The notes below the pieces were generated by a model that had not been told where the DNA came from, made no database searches, and saw only the letters and a program-made list of their open reading frames with translations. DNA of 64,000 nucleotides from Thiotrichaceae bacterium. Lineage in GTDB: Bacteria > Pseudomonadota > Gammaproteobacteria > Beggiatoales > Beggiatoaceae. The stretch lies in the NCBI GenBank assembly GCA_011391085.1, contig JAABRD010000012.1, forward strand, positions 40,442-104,441, in the 5' to 3' direction. Positions 9,838 to 18,267 of the stretch are shown in pieces (positions within the stretch are counted from its first letter, which is position 1; each line of letters starts with the position of its first letter). A program made the translations under genes and the position numbers.

Positions 9838-11459
9838 ATTCGACCTCAGACCATCAGACGTTGAATTATACTTATGATGGATCGTTACCTCTCTCCGAAA
9901 CTTGGAATGGGACGATAGCAGGTTCGTTGAGTCTGGAGTATAATAATGATTTGCGAGTGACCTCGGCGAGTGTCAATGGCGGTTCGACGGTGACTTACCA
10001 ATATGATGCCGACGGTTTGCTAGTGGGCGCGGGGGAGATGAACTTGACCAGGGATTCTTCCACGGGTCTCCTCCTGGGCACCCAACTGGGTTCGGTGACC
10101 ACTCAACGGACTTACAATGCCTTTGGGGAACTGGCAAGTGAGACGGCGAGTTATCAAGGAAATATCCTTTCCCAAGTGCAGTATTCACGGGACAAATTGG
10201 GACGGATAGTCAGCAAAGTGGAGACGCTTGACGGTGTCACCACGACCTTTGAATATAGCTATGACTTAGCGGGTCGCTTGGTGGAAGTGAAGCAAGATGG
10301 GGTGGTTACCGAGAGTTACGAGTATGATGCCAATGGCAATCGGGTGCAGGCCCTCACCTCTGTTCAAGGAATGGTGTTGGGGAGTTATGATGACCAGGAT
10401 AGATTGATTGAGTATGGTGAGAATCGTTACACGTATACGGCCAATGGGGAACTTCTTACCAAGACCCGCCTTGGGCAAACGACCACTTATCACTATGATG
10501 TCTTTGGCAATTTGAGACAAGTCCAGTTGCCAGGGAAGACCATCGAGTATGTCATTGATGGGCGAACTCGGCGCGTTGGCAAGACGGTGAATGGGAATCT
10601 GGTTCAGGGATTTTTGTATCAAGGGAGTTTGAAACCCATTGCCGAGTTGGATGGGGAAGGGAATGTGGTGGCCCGGTTTGTCTATGGGAGTAAGGGGAAT
10701 GTGCCGGATTATTTGGTCAAGGAGGGGAAGACTTATCGGATAATCAGTGACCACTTGGGGAGTCCACGGTTGGTGGTGGACCTGAGTAATGGGGACGTGG
10801 CGCAGAAAATGGATTATGATGCGTTTGGGAACGTGGTCTTGGATACTCAGCCGGGATTCCAGCCGTTTGGGTTTGCGGGGGGGATGTATGATGCAGAGAC
10901 GGGGTTGGTGCGGTTTGGGGCGCGGGATTATGACGCGGAGAGTGGGAGGTGGACGAGTAAGGACCCGATTGGGTTTGAGGGTGGGGATAGTAATTTGTTT
11001 GGGTATGTCGTAAGCAGTCCGGTTAACTTTATTGATCCACCTGGTCTTGATGTTACTGTTATCGTAAATAACAACACCCTAATTATTGGTACCCACGTTG
11101 GTGTATATGATAGTAGTTCTGCTGGCAATGTCTTATATGATCCAGGTGGATCTTATAAAACCCCGCAAAAAGGTTCTGGAGATGCACTCTATGGAGAAGA
11201 TGCCAATCTTCCAGACTATATAGAATTCCAAAAGGGAGATGGACCAAAAGTTCAGTTGTTTCATTTCGAAACTACTGCCGCGGAAGATGCGGAAATACGA
11301 AAACGAATAGAAGAACAAGGGGGTTGCGATCCAGGTTTTTGTTCAATTTGTTCTGGAACGGTATTGCGGGGAATTGGGCCGTTTAAAAATCTCGGGTCGA
11401 CTCGTACGCCGGCTGGCATGGCTAGCGAATTGCGTAAGTTGGGAGGTGGAACCCCATGA
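9838..11459 (+). CDS. Displaced RHS cassette with papain/NlpC-like tip
   Basis: The coding frame is open from 9570, but the part before ~9838 overlaps the previous gene in another frame. Real homology to the full-length RHS gene starts near 9846 (matching 5617). No credible start codon lies at the boundary, so this is best read as a promoterless orphan cassette. It carries YD repeats, the core and DPIG-x20-DPPG. The ~135-residue tip has GTHVGVYD, then GGCDPGFCSICSG and TRTPAGMASELRKLG. A His motif followed by a Cys motif is the order of circularly permuted NlpC/P60 (LRAT/YiiX-like) hydrolases, so a thiol hydrolase toxin is plausible. The frame ends in ATGA, overlapping the next gene. Confidence 0.75.
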
Positions 11460-11869
11460 AAACAACTTTATCGCAATATCGTTTCCTGATTGCCTGTTTG
11501 ATGGTCATGTTTTGCCATTTTATCATTTTTCAGGGTGGTTTAGAACGGTTTTTTGGCAAATATCTTTATACTTATTTGTCAGGTGTAGTAGGAGTGATCC
11601 TATTATCTGGGCTGTTTTTGAAACCCGATCGATTTGCTATCTGTATACTCTGGTTATTGGTCGCGCCAGTGGCTGGTTCTATAGTTGGATATCTAGCCCT
11701 ATCAATACAGTTTCGATTTGAACATGAACGTGTTGTTAGAGTGTCTTTCACAGATTGGTTATTCGTTAGCACTGTTTTAGTCTACTTGATTGCCAGACTT
11801 TGGGCGATTTCTCTAGGTCTGTTGGCCTGTTGCGGAATCGACTATTTGGTATTTCGTCGCGATAATTAG
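11456..11869 (+). CDS. Small membrane protein, probable immunity to the preceding tip
   Basis: This 137-residue protein overlaps the end of the RHS cassette by four bases (ATGA), typical of a coupled toxin-immunity pair. It has about four hydrophobic segments (around FLIACLMVMFCHFIIF, LSGVVGVILLSGLFL, ICILWLLVAPVAGSIVGYLA and WLFVSTVLVYLIARLWAISL) and a short basic C-terminus. I do not recognise a family. A membrane location would suit immunity to a toxin acting at the envelope, but that is inference. Confidence 0.65.
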   Translation: MKTTLSQYRFLIACLMVMFCHFIIFQGGLERFFGKYLYTYLSGVVGVILLSGLFLKPDRFAICILWLLVAPVAGSIVGYLALSIQFRFEHERVVRVSFTDWLFVSTVLVYLIARLWAISLGLLACCGIDYLVFRRDN

Positions 11870-12197
11870 ACCGCCTTGGGGCACATTAAACGTATCTGTT
11901 TGGTGTGCGGCTATTGGAGTGGGAATTGGTATCTACCTGAATGAAGGTAAGCAACATTCAGATGAAGAAAAAGCTTTGACGGATATGATTGACACGGATA
12001 CTAACGGCGGAAGAAAGCCTCTCAATCCTGAAGATGCTGAGGCCGCTATGGATTTGGGAAAAGGACTTGGATTAGACCCAATCAAGGATCATAGATATGG
12101 TCAGGATGCAATGCATTGGGTTGGAGGACCACACCTCCATATTGGAAATTGTAACCTTCAAAAAAGCGGTGATCATATACCAGCATTACCGCGTTAA
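11862..12197 (+). pseudogene. Orphan toxin tip without RHS core
   Basis: The frame is open from within the end of the previous gene, through RPPWGTLNVSVW and a short hydrophobic stretch, to a tip-like end. GTG 11919 is the first start-like codon and would give 92 residues. The end contains DTDTNGGRKPLNPEDAEAAMDLG and GPHLHIGN...HIPALPR. The His-rich end recalls C-terminal tips of other RHS toxins, but I cannot name the family. No core or export part is attached. It is therefore either a remnant or a donor for recombination. A candidate immunity gene follows at 12212. Confidence 0.55.
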
Positions 12198-12211
12198 ACT
12201 TTGGAGAGAAT

Positions 12212-12811
12212 ATGGAAAGAATCTGCGGATTTGCAGTCGTTAGACGTGCGAAGTGTAATTTTCTTGATGATCTAACTCCACCGCGGATAGGTGGAGTTTA
12301 TTATCACGGGGTTAAAAGGCAAAGTTGGAGTGAACTTAGAGAACCATATTACGAAGAAACGCTACCGGTTCACTATAGCAAGTTATTTCGGTCATTGGAA
12401 CTTACCAACGTAATTACATTGACCCAAGAACTAGAGATTGCACAAGATTTATTGTTTTTTTCCAATAAAGATGAACCGTTAAATGAACTCATTACGATTT
12501 ACTCGAAAGGATTGGAAAGAACTAGAGGCAGTTTGAGAACGGCTCTAAAAATCAAATGGCTTGGAGAAGATGTGGTATGCGGCGGAATTGGTTCTATGCT
12601 CATGGAGGGAATCTTTACGAAACCTTATTTATTTTCTGACTTCACGAACTATCTTAATCAATATGGATTATTTGACATAAACAGTTCCGCGACAGATTTG
12701 TATGTGGTTCACTACAATGAATTAAATAAGCAAGGACATAATTTGGAAATATTTTCAGACCGCATACATTCACTGGATAAAGTCTGGATTGGTGTCCCTG
12801 AGGCCACGTAG
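12212..12811 (+). CDS. Unknown cytosolic protein, candidate immunity
   Basis: This 199-residue soluble protein begins 14 bases after the orphan tip, with GGAGAG just upstream of the ATG. It has no signal peptide or membrane segment. It contains a run of short helices and patterns such as GGVYYHGVKRQSW and DLYVVHYNEL. I do not recognise the family. Its place directly behind a toxin tip in a cassette array suggests an immunity protein. Confidence 0.6.
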   Translation: MERICGFAVVRRAKCNFLDDLTPPRIGGVYYHGVKRQSWSELREPYYEETLPVHYSKLFRSLELTNVITLTQELEIAQDLLFFSNKDEPLNELITIYSKGLERTRGSLRTALKIKWLGEDVVCGGIGSMLMEGIFTKPYLFSDFTNYLNQYGLFDINSSATDLYVVHYNELNKQGHNLEIFSDRIHSLDKVWIGVPEAT

Positions 12812-12869
12812 CTAGGTCGGGTGGGCCAGTGTTTCTTGGTCCACTCATCCAATAGATTGGGAGAGTTAA

Positions 12870-13304
12870 ATGGAAACCACAAGAACCTATTTTCATGATT
12901 ACCCAAGTTGTTCAAGAACCTACGCTACGTTATGTATTTATCATCAGGACCTGGTGCCCAGCCAAATTACCCAGTTGCTGGGCGTCAAACCCAGCTGTTC
13001 ACAAATCAAGGGAGAGGTCCTGAGAAAAGGACAAGTGGCACCCATCGGTGGTTGGTTCTTAAAGACACGAGATGTCATAGACTCTCGAGATTTAAGATAC
13101 CATATAGACGCCTTACTCCAGAAACTCGGCCCACAGCGAGAAATCTTGAAATTATTACGGGAACGCGGATATGATATTCGCATTTCCTGCTTTTGGGAAT
13201 CCGCGACGGGAAACGGCGGACCACTTCTGGATTACCAGATGATGTCGGAATTAGGAGAGTTGTCGATTGATATACACTTTGATATCTGGTTTGATACCAG
13301 ATAA
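12870..13304 (+). CDS. DUF4279 family protein, candidate immunity
   Basis: This 144-residue protein opens with YATLCIYHQDLVPSQITQLLGVKPS, the DUF4279 pattern, and continues IKGEVLRKG...GGWFLKT and a C-terminal LSIDIHFDIWFDTR. GGGAG precedes the ATG. A degenerate boundary-like spacer (12790-12845) separates it from the gene upstream. It is a distant relative of the first half of the protein at 8840. No toxin tip directly precedes it, so it may be an orphan immunity gene kept after loss of its toxin. A boundary repeat holding a group II intron begins one base after its stop. Confidence 0.65.
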   Translation: METTRTYFHDYPSCSRTYATLCIYHQDLVPSQITQLLGVKPSCSQIKGEVLRKGQVAPIGGWFLKTRDVIDSRDLRYHIDALLQKLGPQREILKLLRERGYDIRISCFWESATGNGGPLLDYQMMSELGELSIDIHFDIWFDTR

Positions 13305-13315
13305 GGTAGGGTGGG

Positions 13316-14146
13316 GTGTGCCTAGTTAGGCGTTAAGAAATGGGGTGAGATTCCCCCTTCATTGAGTGAAAACCAGAAACTTCTTTAATCTGGGTAGTTT
13401 ATGAAGTCCTTACTCTCAGACCTCGGAGATTCTAACAAATCATTTGGGTGTACAGCGAGAGGAAAACTGCGGAATGGTGAACTTAGGAGACTCTGTTTAA
13501 TGTCACCACCGCTTGGAGAGACCGCTATGGTTAGCGAAAGCAAAGTCTTGGTTGAAGCCTCAAAAAACCTACAGGGTCAAAGACACCTATACAATGACGT
13601 CCCACCACCATTGTAACACTCTAAAGGTGTCTGGGGTAGAGAGACAACCTAATGCGGTCAATAAATTCTTAACGACTGAAACTAGGGATAAGGTGATTAA
13701 GTGTCCAATGGACTAGGTGTTAGCCAATTCTTAATCATCTTACAGAGGCGTAATAGTATGTAAGTCAAGGAATGGACTAATTTATCGTGGTTGATAGAAA
13801 CACACGAATCCCAGGGACGAATGGAACAAAAGTACGCTAGGAGGTTTCTTAATCCATTGAGTTCTTTGGATTTTTAACCAGCTTCAAGGTAGTAGATTGA
13901 GAGCCTACTAAGTCATCGTAGGAGAATCAACTTGAGGATTAGCGTCGCTACTAAAACGGGTTACTCATCTACAAAGACCGTGAGTTAAGGCCAGCCGTTT
14001 TTTTTTGAAATGGCTGGTGGTCATTGGGGAAGCCAAGCCCTGACCAAAATCTTTGAAAGCCGTGTGAAGCGAAAGTTTCCCGCACGGTTTGGGGTGGGGG
14101 GAAGTCCTAATCTCTAGTAAGAGAAGATGTCCTTCTCTATCACCAT
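13316..14146 (+). ncRNA. ORF-less group II intron (831 nt)
   Basis: The 5' end is GTGTGCCTAGTTAGGCG, in keeping with the group II GTGYG start. Domain V is at 14058-14089: AGCCGTG pairs with CACGGTT (keeping the AGC triad with its G-U pair), then comes a two-base bulge and an upper stem closed by a GAAA loop. Domain VI follows, with a candidate branch-point A at 14139, seven bases before the 3' end. A 12-base loop at 13597-13608 on a perfect six-base stem carries CCCACC (13601-13606), complementary to the last six exon bases GGTGGG (13310-13315), as expected for EBS1/IBS1. The ends fall exactly where the boundary repeat (GGTAGGGTGGG / CAAACG) is broken. No maturase frame is present, so splicing or mobility would need a protein acting in trans. 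Confidence 0.85.
14058..14089 (+). ncRNA. Group II intron domain V hairpin
   Basis: This is the catalytic hairpin of the intron above. The seven-pair lower stem begins with the AGC triad, the bulge is CC, and the upper stem is closed by GAAA. It is the strongest single piece of evidence for the intron. Confidence 0.85.
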
Positions 14147-14196
14147 CAAACGTTTTGTGGTTTGCCCCCCACTTCTGTACCATGACGGCAACTTGA

Positions 14197-14305
14197 GTAG
14201 CCAGGTAGGGTGGGCAAACGTCCTTTTGTTTGCCCACCGTTCACCACGACGGTCGGTGGATATGGTGGGTCAACCTGCCTCTGACACCCCTTCACTTCCG
14301 CAACT
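14197..14305. repeat. RHS cassette boundary repeat, copy D
   Basis: This copy is more complete: CCAGGTAGGGTGGGCAAACG, a TTTTGTTTGCCCACCG hairpin, CACCACGACGGTCGGTGG, then GGTGGGTCAACCTGCC and CTGACACCCCTTCA. It lies directly downstream of the intron and upstream of the next cassette. Confidence 0.7.
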
Positions 14306-14308
14306 GGG

Positions 14309-15340
14309 ATGCTTCTCACCAAGACCCGTCAAGGGCAAACGACCACTTATCACTACGATGTCTTTGGCAATTTGAGACAAGTGGAGTTGCCTGGAAAGAC
14401 CATTGAGTATGTCATTGATGGGCGGAATCGGCGCGTTGGCAAGAAGGTCAATGGGACGTTGGTTCAAGGATTCTTGTATCAAGGGAGTTTGAAACCGATT
14501 GCCGAGTTGGATGGGGAAGGGAATGTCGTGGCCCGGTTTGTCTATGGGAGTAAGGGGAATGTGCCAGATTATTTGGTCAAGGAGGGGAAGACTTATCGGA
14601 TAATCAGTGACCATTTGGGGAGTCCAAGGTTGGTGGTGGACCTCGGGAGTGGGGACGTGGCGCAGAAGATGGAGTATGATGCGTTTGGAAACGTGGTCTT
14701 GGATACTCAGCCGGGATTCCAGCCGTTTGGGTTTGCGGGGGGAATTTATGATTTGGATACCCAATTGGTGAGGTTTGGGGCCAGGGATTATGACGCGGAG
14801 AGTGGACGGTGGACGAGTAAAGACCCGATTGGGTTTGAGGGTGGGGATAGTAATTTGTTTGGGTATGTGTTGGACGCGCCCGTTAATTTGATGGATATAA
14901 ACGGTTTCATTCCTATAGATACTGCGTGGGATTTAGCCAATATTGTGGTTGATATTGCCACAGGTGATAATGTTGCCTTAGCAGCCGATACGGTTGCACT
15001 TGCGGTCCCGTATCTTCCTGCCGGTATAACCAAGATTAATAAAGTCGACACCGTCATAGCTGAGACTCTTTCTGGAAAAGGAAATATTACAAGTAGTGTA
15101 ACAGTGAGTGCCGATGAGCTTCTTGAGGCTGGAGAGCGGTTTCTTGGAAGTGAATATAGGGAAATTGGCAAATCTGGAAGTGGTGTGTTTCGTAGCGCGG
15201 ATGGTTCACGACAATTTAGAATAGATGACAATTCTCTTTTAGGGCAGCATAAACCGTATGTACCGCATGGACACTTAGAAACCTACGCGCCCAAAGCACG
15301 GACACCAACAACCAATAATCACATTCCATTTTGCGACTAA
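14309..15340 (+). CDS. Displaced RHS core with unknown toxin tip
   Basis: The 343-residue frame starts abruptly inside the core ([17 protein letters not shown]) and is nearly identical in DNA to the other cores up to about 14,880. The core ends DPIG...NLMDING, where DING replaces DPxG. The tip has [35 protein letters not shown] and PHGHLETY. I recall this SADG/RQFR/HxHxE pattern at the ends of many polymorphic toxins, but I cannot name the activity. There is no signal peptide and no clear ribosome binding site, so it is probably a silent donor cassette. A small immunity-sized gene follows after five bases. Confidence 0.72.
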   Translation: MLLTKTRQGQTTTYHYDVFGNLRQVELPGKTIEYVIDGRNRRVGKKVNGTLVQGFLYQGSLKPIAELDGEGNVVARFVYGSKGNVPDYLVKEGKTYRIISDHLGSPRLVVDLGSGDVAQKMEYDAFGNVVLDTQPGFQPFGFAGGIYDLDTQLVRFGARDYDAESGRWTSKDPIGFEGGDSNLFGYVLDAPVNLMDINGFIPIDTAWDLANIVVDIATGDNVALAADTVALAVPYLPAGITKINKVDTVIAETLSGKGNITSSVTVSADELLEAGERFLGSEYREIGKSGSGVFRSADGSRQFRIDDNSLLGQHKPYVPHGHLETYAPKARTPTTNNHIPFCD

Positions 15341-15345
15341 GGTGT

Positions 15346-15570
15346 ATGATTATGAATATCAAAATCAATGTAGTAGGTCAAATTGTAGCAGGTAATAGAG
15401 AAGTTGGTTCATTCGTCAAGGTTTTAGATGATGCTGAAAGTACCGGTGGATTTCTGATTCTCATGGCAAGTACTTCTGAAATGGAAGACTGTTTTGATGA
15501 TTGGGTTGAAAATGAAGGTTCTCTTCGACAGTATTTTCTGGAGTCGGGCTGGACTGTTTTGTGGTTGTGA
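15346..15570 (+). CDS. Small candidate immunity protein
   Basis: This 74-residue cytosolic protein starts five bases after the toxin tip, with AAGG just upstream. An ATG at 15352 is an alternative start. It reads NIKINVVGQIVAG, FLILMASTSEMEDCFDDWVE and ends ESGWTVLWL. The small acidic makeup suits an immunity protein that masks a basic toxin. The family was not recognised. Confidence 0.6.
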   Translation: MIMNIKINVVGQIVAGNREVGSFVKVLDDAESTGGFLILMASTSEMEDCFDDWVENEGSLRQYFLESGWTVLWL

Positions 15571-15590
15571 TTCGTTGATAACGGCGTTTA

Positions 15591-15672
15591 GCCAGGTAGC
15601 CAGGTAGTTCACTACGACAGTCTGCGGGTATGGTGGGGCAACCTGCCTCTGACACCTCTTCACTCCCGCAAC
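15591..15672. repeat. RHS cassette boundary repeat, copy E (partial)
   Basis: GCCAGGTAGCCAGGTAG leads into TTCACTACGACAGTCTGCGG, GGTGGGGCAACCTGCC and CTGACACCTCTTCA. The left hairpin found in copies A and D is missing. It lies upstream of the HINT-containing RHS gene. Confidence 0.6.
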
Positions 15673-15703
15673 CCATTTTGGAATCGAAAACCAATTAACT
15701 ACT

Positions 15704-17821
15704 ATGAAACACACTCTCTTACTCATCACTCTGAGTCTATTTCTCACTGGTGTTTCCAGTTCCGCCACCCTCCGCACTCACACGGCTGGTAGCACTCTGA
15801 GTTACACTTATGACGGTGCGCTACTCCGTGCCGAAACCTGGACGGGCAACCTCCTCCAGGGCCAGGTTCAGCAAGATTATAATAATGTCCTCCGAATCGC
15901 GAGTCTCAAGGTCAACGACGCCAATCCGATTCAATATGGCTACGACGCGGAAGGCTTGCTAACAGGCGCCGGGGAATTGACCTTGACTCGGAGTCCTCAA
16001 ACGGGTCTGTTAACGGGTACGACGTTACGACAAGTCACGACCCAGTTGACTCACAATCCCTTTGGCGAATTGGCGAGTGAGACGGTTAAGTTTGGCGAGA
16101 GTCTGCTGTATCAAGCTACCTACACTCGTGATAAGTTGGGACGGATTCTGGGGAAAGTGGAGACCGTTGCGGGAGAGACCCACACTGACGAGTATCGTTA
16201 TGACTCGCGGGGTCGTCTCGTGGAGGTCAAACAGGACGGGCAGGTGACTCAGACGTTGAGTTATGATGCCAATGGCAATCGTCTCCTCGCGAACCAGGTT
16301 ACCGCCAGTTACGATAATCAAGACCGTCTCCTCCAACAGGGTGAGGTGACTTATTCTTACACCCTTACGGGCGACTTACAGACTCAAACGCAAGGGGGTC
16401 AAACCACTCGTTACACCTCCGACACGTTGGGTAATTTGACCAAAGTGGAGTTGCCCAATGGCACGGTGGTGGAATATGTGATAGATGGAAATGACCGCCG
16501 CGTGGGTCGGAAAGTGGATGGCAACCTCACTCACCAGTGGTTATATCATGGCCCCTTGACCCCCATTGCCCAATTGGATAGTCAAGGTCAAGTGGTCGCC
16601 CGCTATGTGTATGGCAGTCAAGACCACGTTCCTGATTACCTCCTCCTGGGGGAGACCCTGTATCGCTTGGTGACCGACCAGTTAGGAAGTGTGCGACTGG
16701 TGGTCAACGTGATGACAGGGGAGGTGGTGCAACGGTTGGATTATGACGTTTGGGGGAACGTCCTCCAAGACACGAATCCTGGGTTTCAACCATTTGGGTT
16801 TGCGGGCGGCATGTACGACTCGTTGACGGGTTTGGTACACTTTGGTGCGAGAGAGTATGACCCACTGGTGGGAAGATGGACGACGAAAGACCCGATTGGG
16901 TTTGCCAGTGAAGATACCAATCTGTATGCCTACGTGTATAATGACCCGGTGAATCAAGTGGACCCGTCGGGACTCTTTTGGAATGTCGTGGCCGGTTGCT
17001 TACTCGGTGGTGGGATTGAACTAGCCTCCCAAGTGTTCCTCGAGGGCAAGAGTTTAGGTTGTGTGGACTGGGGAAGTGTGGCCTGGGAAACCGCGATGGG
17101 ATGCAATCCATTTTCCAAAGCCACCAAGGCGAGTAAAGCGGCGAAGGGATTAGGTTGTCTGGGTGGAAATAGCTTCGTGGCAGGGACGTTAGTACACACC
17201 GACCAAGGGTTAACACCGATTGAGGAAGTCAAGGTTGGGGACCAGGTGAAGTCCTACAATGAGAGAACGGGGCAGACCAGTTTTGAACCCGTGCTGGAAC
17301 TCATGCAACATGACGGGACGGTTCCGTTGGTGAAAGTGACGTTGGACTCTGGTGAGAGTTTGGAGGCGACGGCGGGTCATCCGTTTTATGTTCAGGGGAA
17401 AGGGTGGAATGTTGCCGCCAGCTTGAAGGTTGGGGAGGCGCTGCGGTTGCATAATGGGGTGACTCTGGTCATCAAGACGGTTGAGACTGGTAGTCGTTTG
17501 GCCCGCGTGTACAATTTCTCGGTGGCGCGGAATGCCAATTACTTCGTCGGGGAGGACGGGGTGTTGGTGCATAATTGTAAAACTCCAAAATTAAAAGGAA
17601 TTCATTCCAAAGAAACATTAACGTCAGGCTCCAACAAATATAGTTATGATTATTGGAGTAAACAATCAACAGATAACATTGTGAAATCTCTAAAATCCGG
17701 ACAAGAAGAAGCTCTTCGAGTCAAACCGGACGGCAGAATCTGGAATGGGAACACACGTACAACGATTCTTCAGGAAAGAGGGTTCGATATAAATACGTTA
17801 CCTTATGAGGCACTAGAATGA
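15704..17821 (+). CDS. Short secreted RHS protein with HINT domain and ParB-like tip
   Basis: This 705-residue protein has a signal peptide (MKHTLLLITLSLFLTGVSS). YD repeats and a core follow, clearly diverged from the near-identical cores of the other cassettes. The core ends DPIG-x20-DPSG. Next is a HINT/intein-like domain from GNSFVAGTLVHTD (Ser in the usual Cys/Ser position) to GVLVHNC, which should cut off the tip autocatalytically. The ~80-residue tip contains RVKPDGRIWNGNTRTTILQERGFD, a pattern of the ParB/sulfiredoxin-like fold seen in other toxin tips. The immunity candidate follows without a gap. It is the only displaced module in the array that could be made and exported on its own. 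Confidence 0.85.
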   Translation: MKHTLLLITLSLFLTGVSSSATLRTHTAGSTLSYTYDGALLRAETWTGNLLQGQVQQDYNNVLRIASLKVNDANPIQYGYDAEGLLTGAGELTLTRSPQTGLLTGTTLRQVTTQLTHNPFGELASETVKFGESLLYQATYTRDKLGRILGKVETVAGETHTDEYRYDSRGRLVEVKQDGQVTQTLSYDANGNRLLANQVTASYDNQDRLLQQGEVTYSYTLTGDLQTQTQGGQTTRYTSDTLGNLTKVELPNGTVVEYVIDGNDRRVGRKVDGNLTHQWLYHGPLTPIAQLDSQGQVVARYVYGSQDHVPDYLLLGETLYRLVTDQLGSVRLVVNVMTGEVVQRLDYDVWGNVLQDTNPGFQPFGFAGGMYDSLTGLVHFGAREYDPLVGRWTTKDPIGFASEDTNLYAYVYNDPVNQVDPSGLFWNVVAGCLLGGGIELASQVFLEGKSLGCVDWGSVAWETAMGCNPFSKATKASKAAKGLGCLGGNSFVAGTLVHTDQGLTPIEEVKVGDQVKSYNERTGQTSFEPVLELMQHDGTVPLVKVTLDSGESLEATAGHPFYVQGKGWNVAASLKVGEALRLHNGVTLVIKTVETGSRLARVYNFSVARNANYFVGEDGVLVHNCKTPKLKGIHSKETLTSGSNKYSYDYWSKQSTDNIVKSLKSGQEEALRVKPDGRIWNGNTRTTILQERGFDINTLPYEALE

Positions 17822-18169
17822 ATGGATGAACAATGGGAAGAAGAGTTGGCAAAGTTCTCGAAAATGGTTCCATCGCAAAAAATTATATGGCTAAGTAGGC
17901 TTTTATTCTTTGTCTCAATGTTTGCTAGGGATACCTATCAAGTCGGTACAGACTATGTTGAAAAGCCTGAAAAGCTTAGAAAGTATAACGAACTGTTACA
18001 TAGGATTGCCAGCTTTCAACTGGAAATAGCTATCAATAAAGAAGTGAGAAAACCAGATAAGCAGTTTTTCTTAATGTTAGCCGCAGCAATAGATGAGATA
18101 GGAATAAATGTTTCTACGTTAGTAGGTGTGATGAAAAGTAGCCAGGTAGGGTGGGCCAACGTCCTTTAG
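17822..18169 (+). CDS. Candidate immunity protein with repeat-derived C-terminus
   Basis: This 115-residue helical cytosolic protein starts one base after the HINT-RHS stop. It contains IIWLSRLLFFVSMFARDTYQ and is mostly charged helices. The family was not recognised. The last ~10 residues (SSQVGWANVL) are encoded by boundary repeat copy F, so insertion of the repeat seems to have replaced the original C-terminus. Confidence 0.6.
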   Translation: MDEQWEEELAKFSKMVPSQKIIWLSRLLFFVSMFARDTYQVGTDYVEKPEKLRKYNELLHRIASFQLEIAINKEVRKPDKQFFLMLAAAIDEIGINVSTLVGVMKSSQVGWANVL

Positions 18170-18235
18170 TTTGCCCATCGTTCACTACGACGGTCTGTGG
18201 GTATAGTGGGTCAACCTGCCTCTAACGCCCCTTCA
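18140..18235. repeat. RHS cassette boundary repeat, copy F
   Basis: AGCCAGGTAGGGTGGGCCAACG, a TTTGCCCATCGTTCACTACGACGG segment and GGTGGGTCAACCTGCC match copy D closely. The first part is translated as the end of the preceding gene. Confidence 0.7.
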
Positions 18236-18267
18236 TCATTTTTAATTTTAAAGCCAGATTAACTATT

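Noticed and set aside
13401..13716. Small plus-strand frames inside the intron
   Set aside because: They are short, have no ribosome binding site and overlap structured intron RNA (EBS loops); no maturase similarity.
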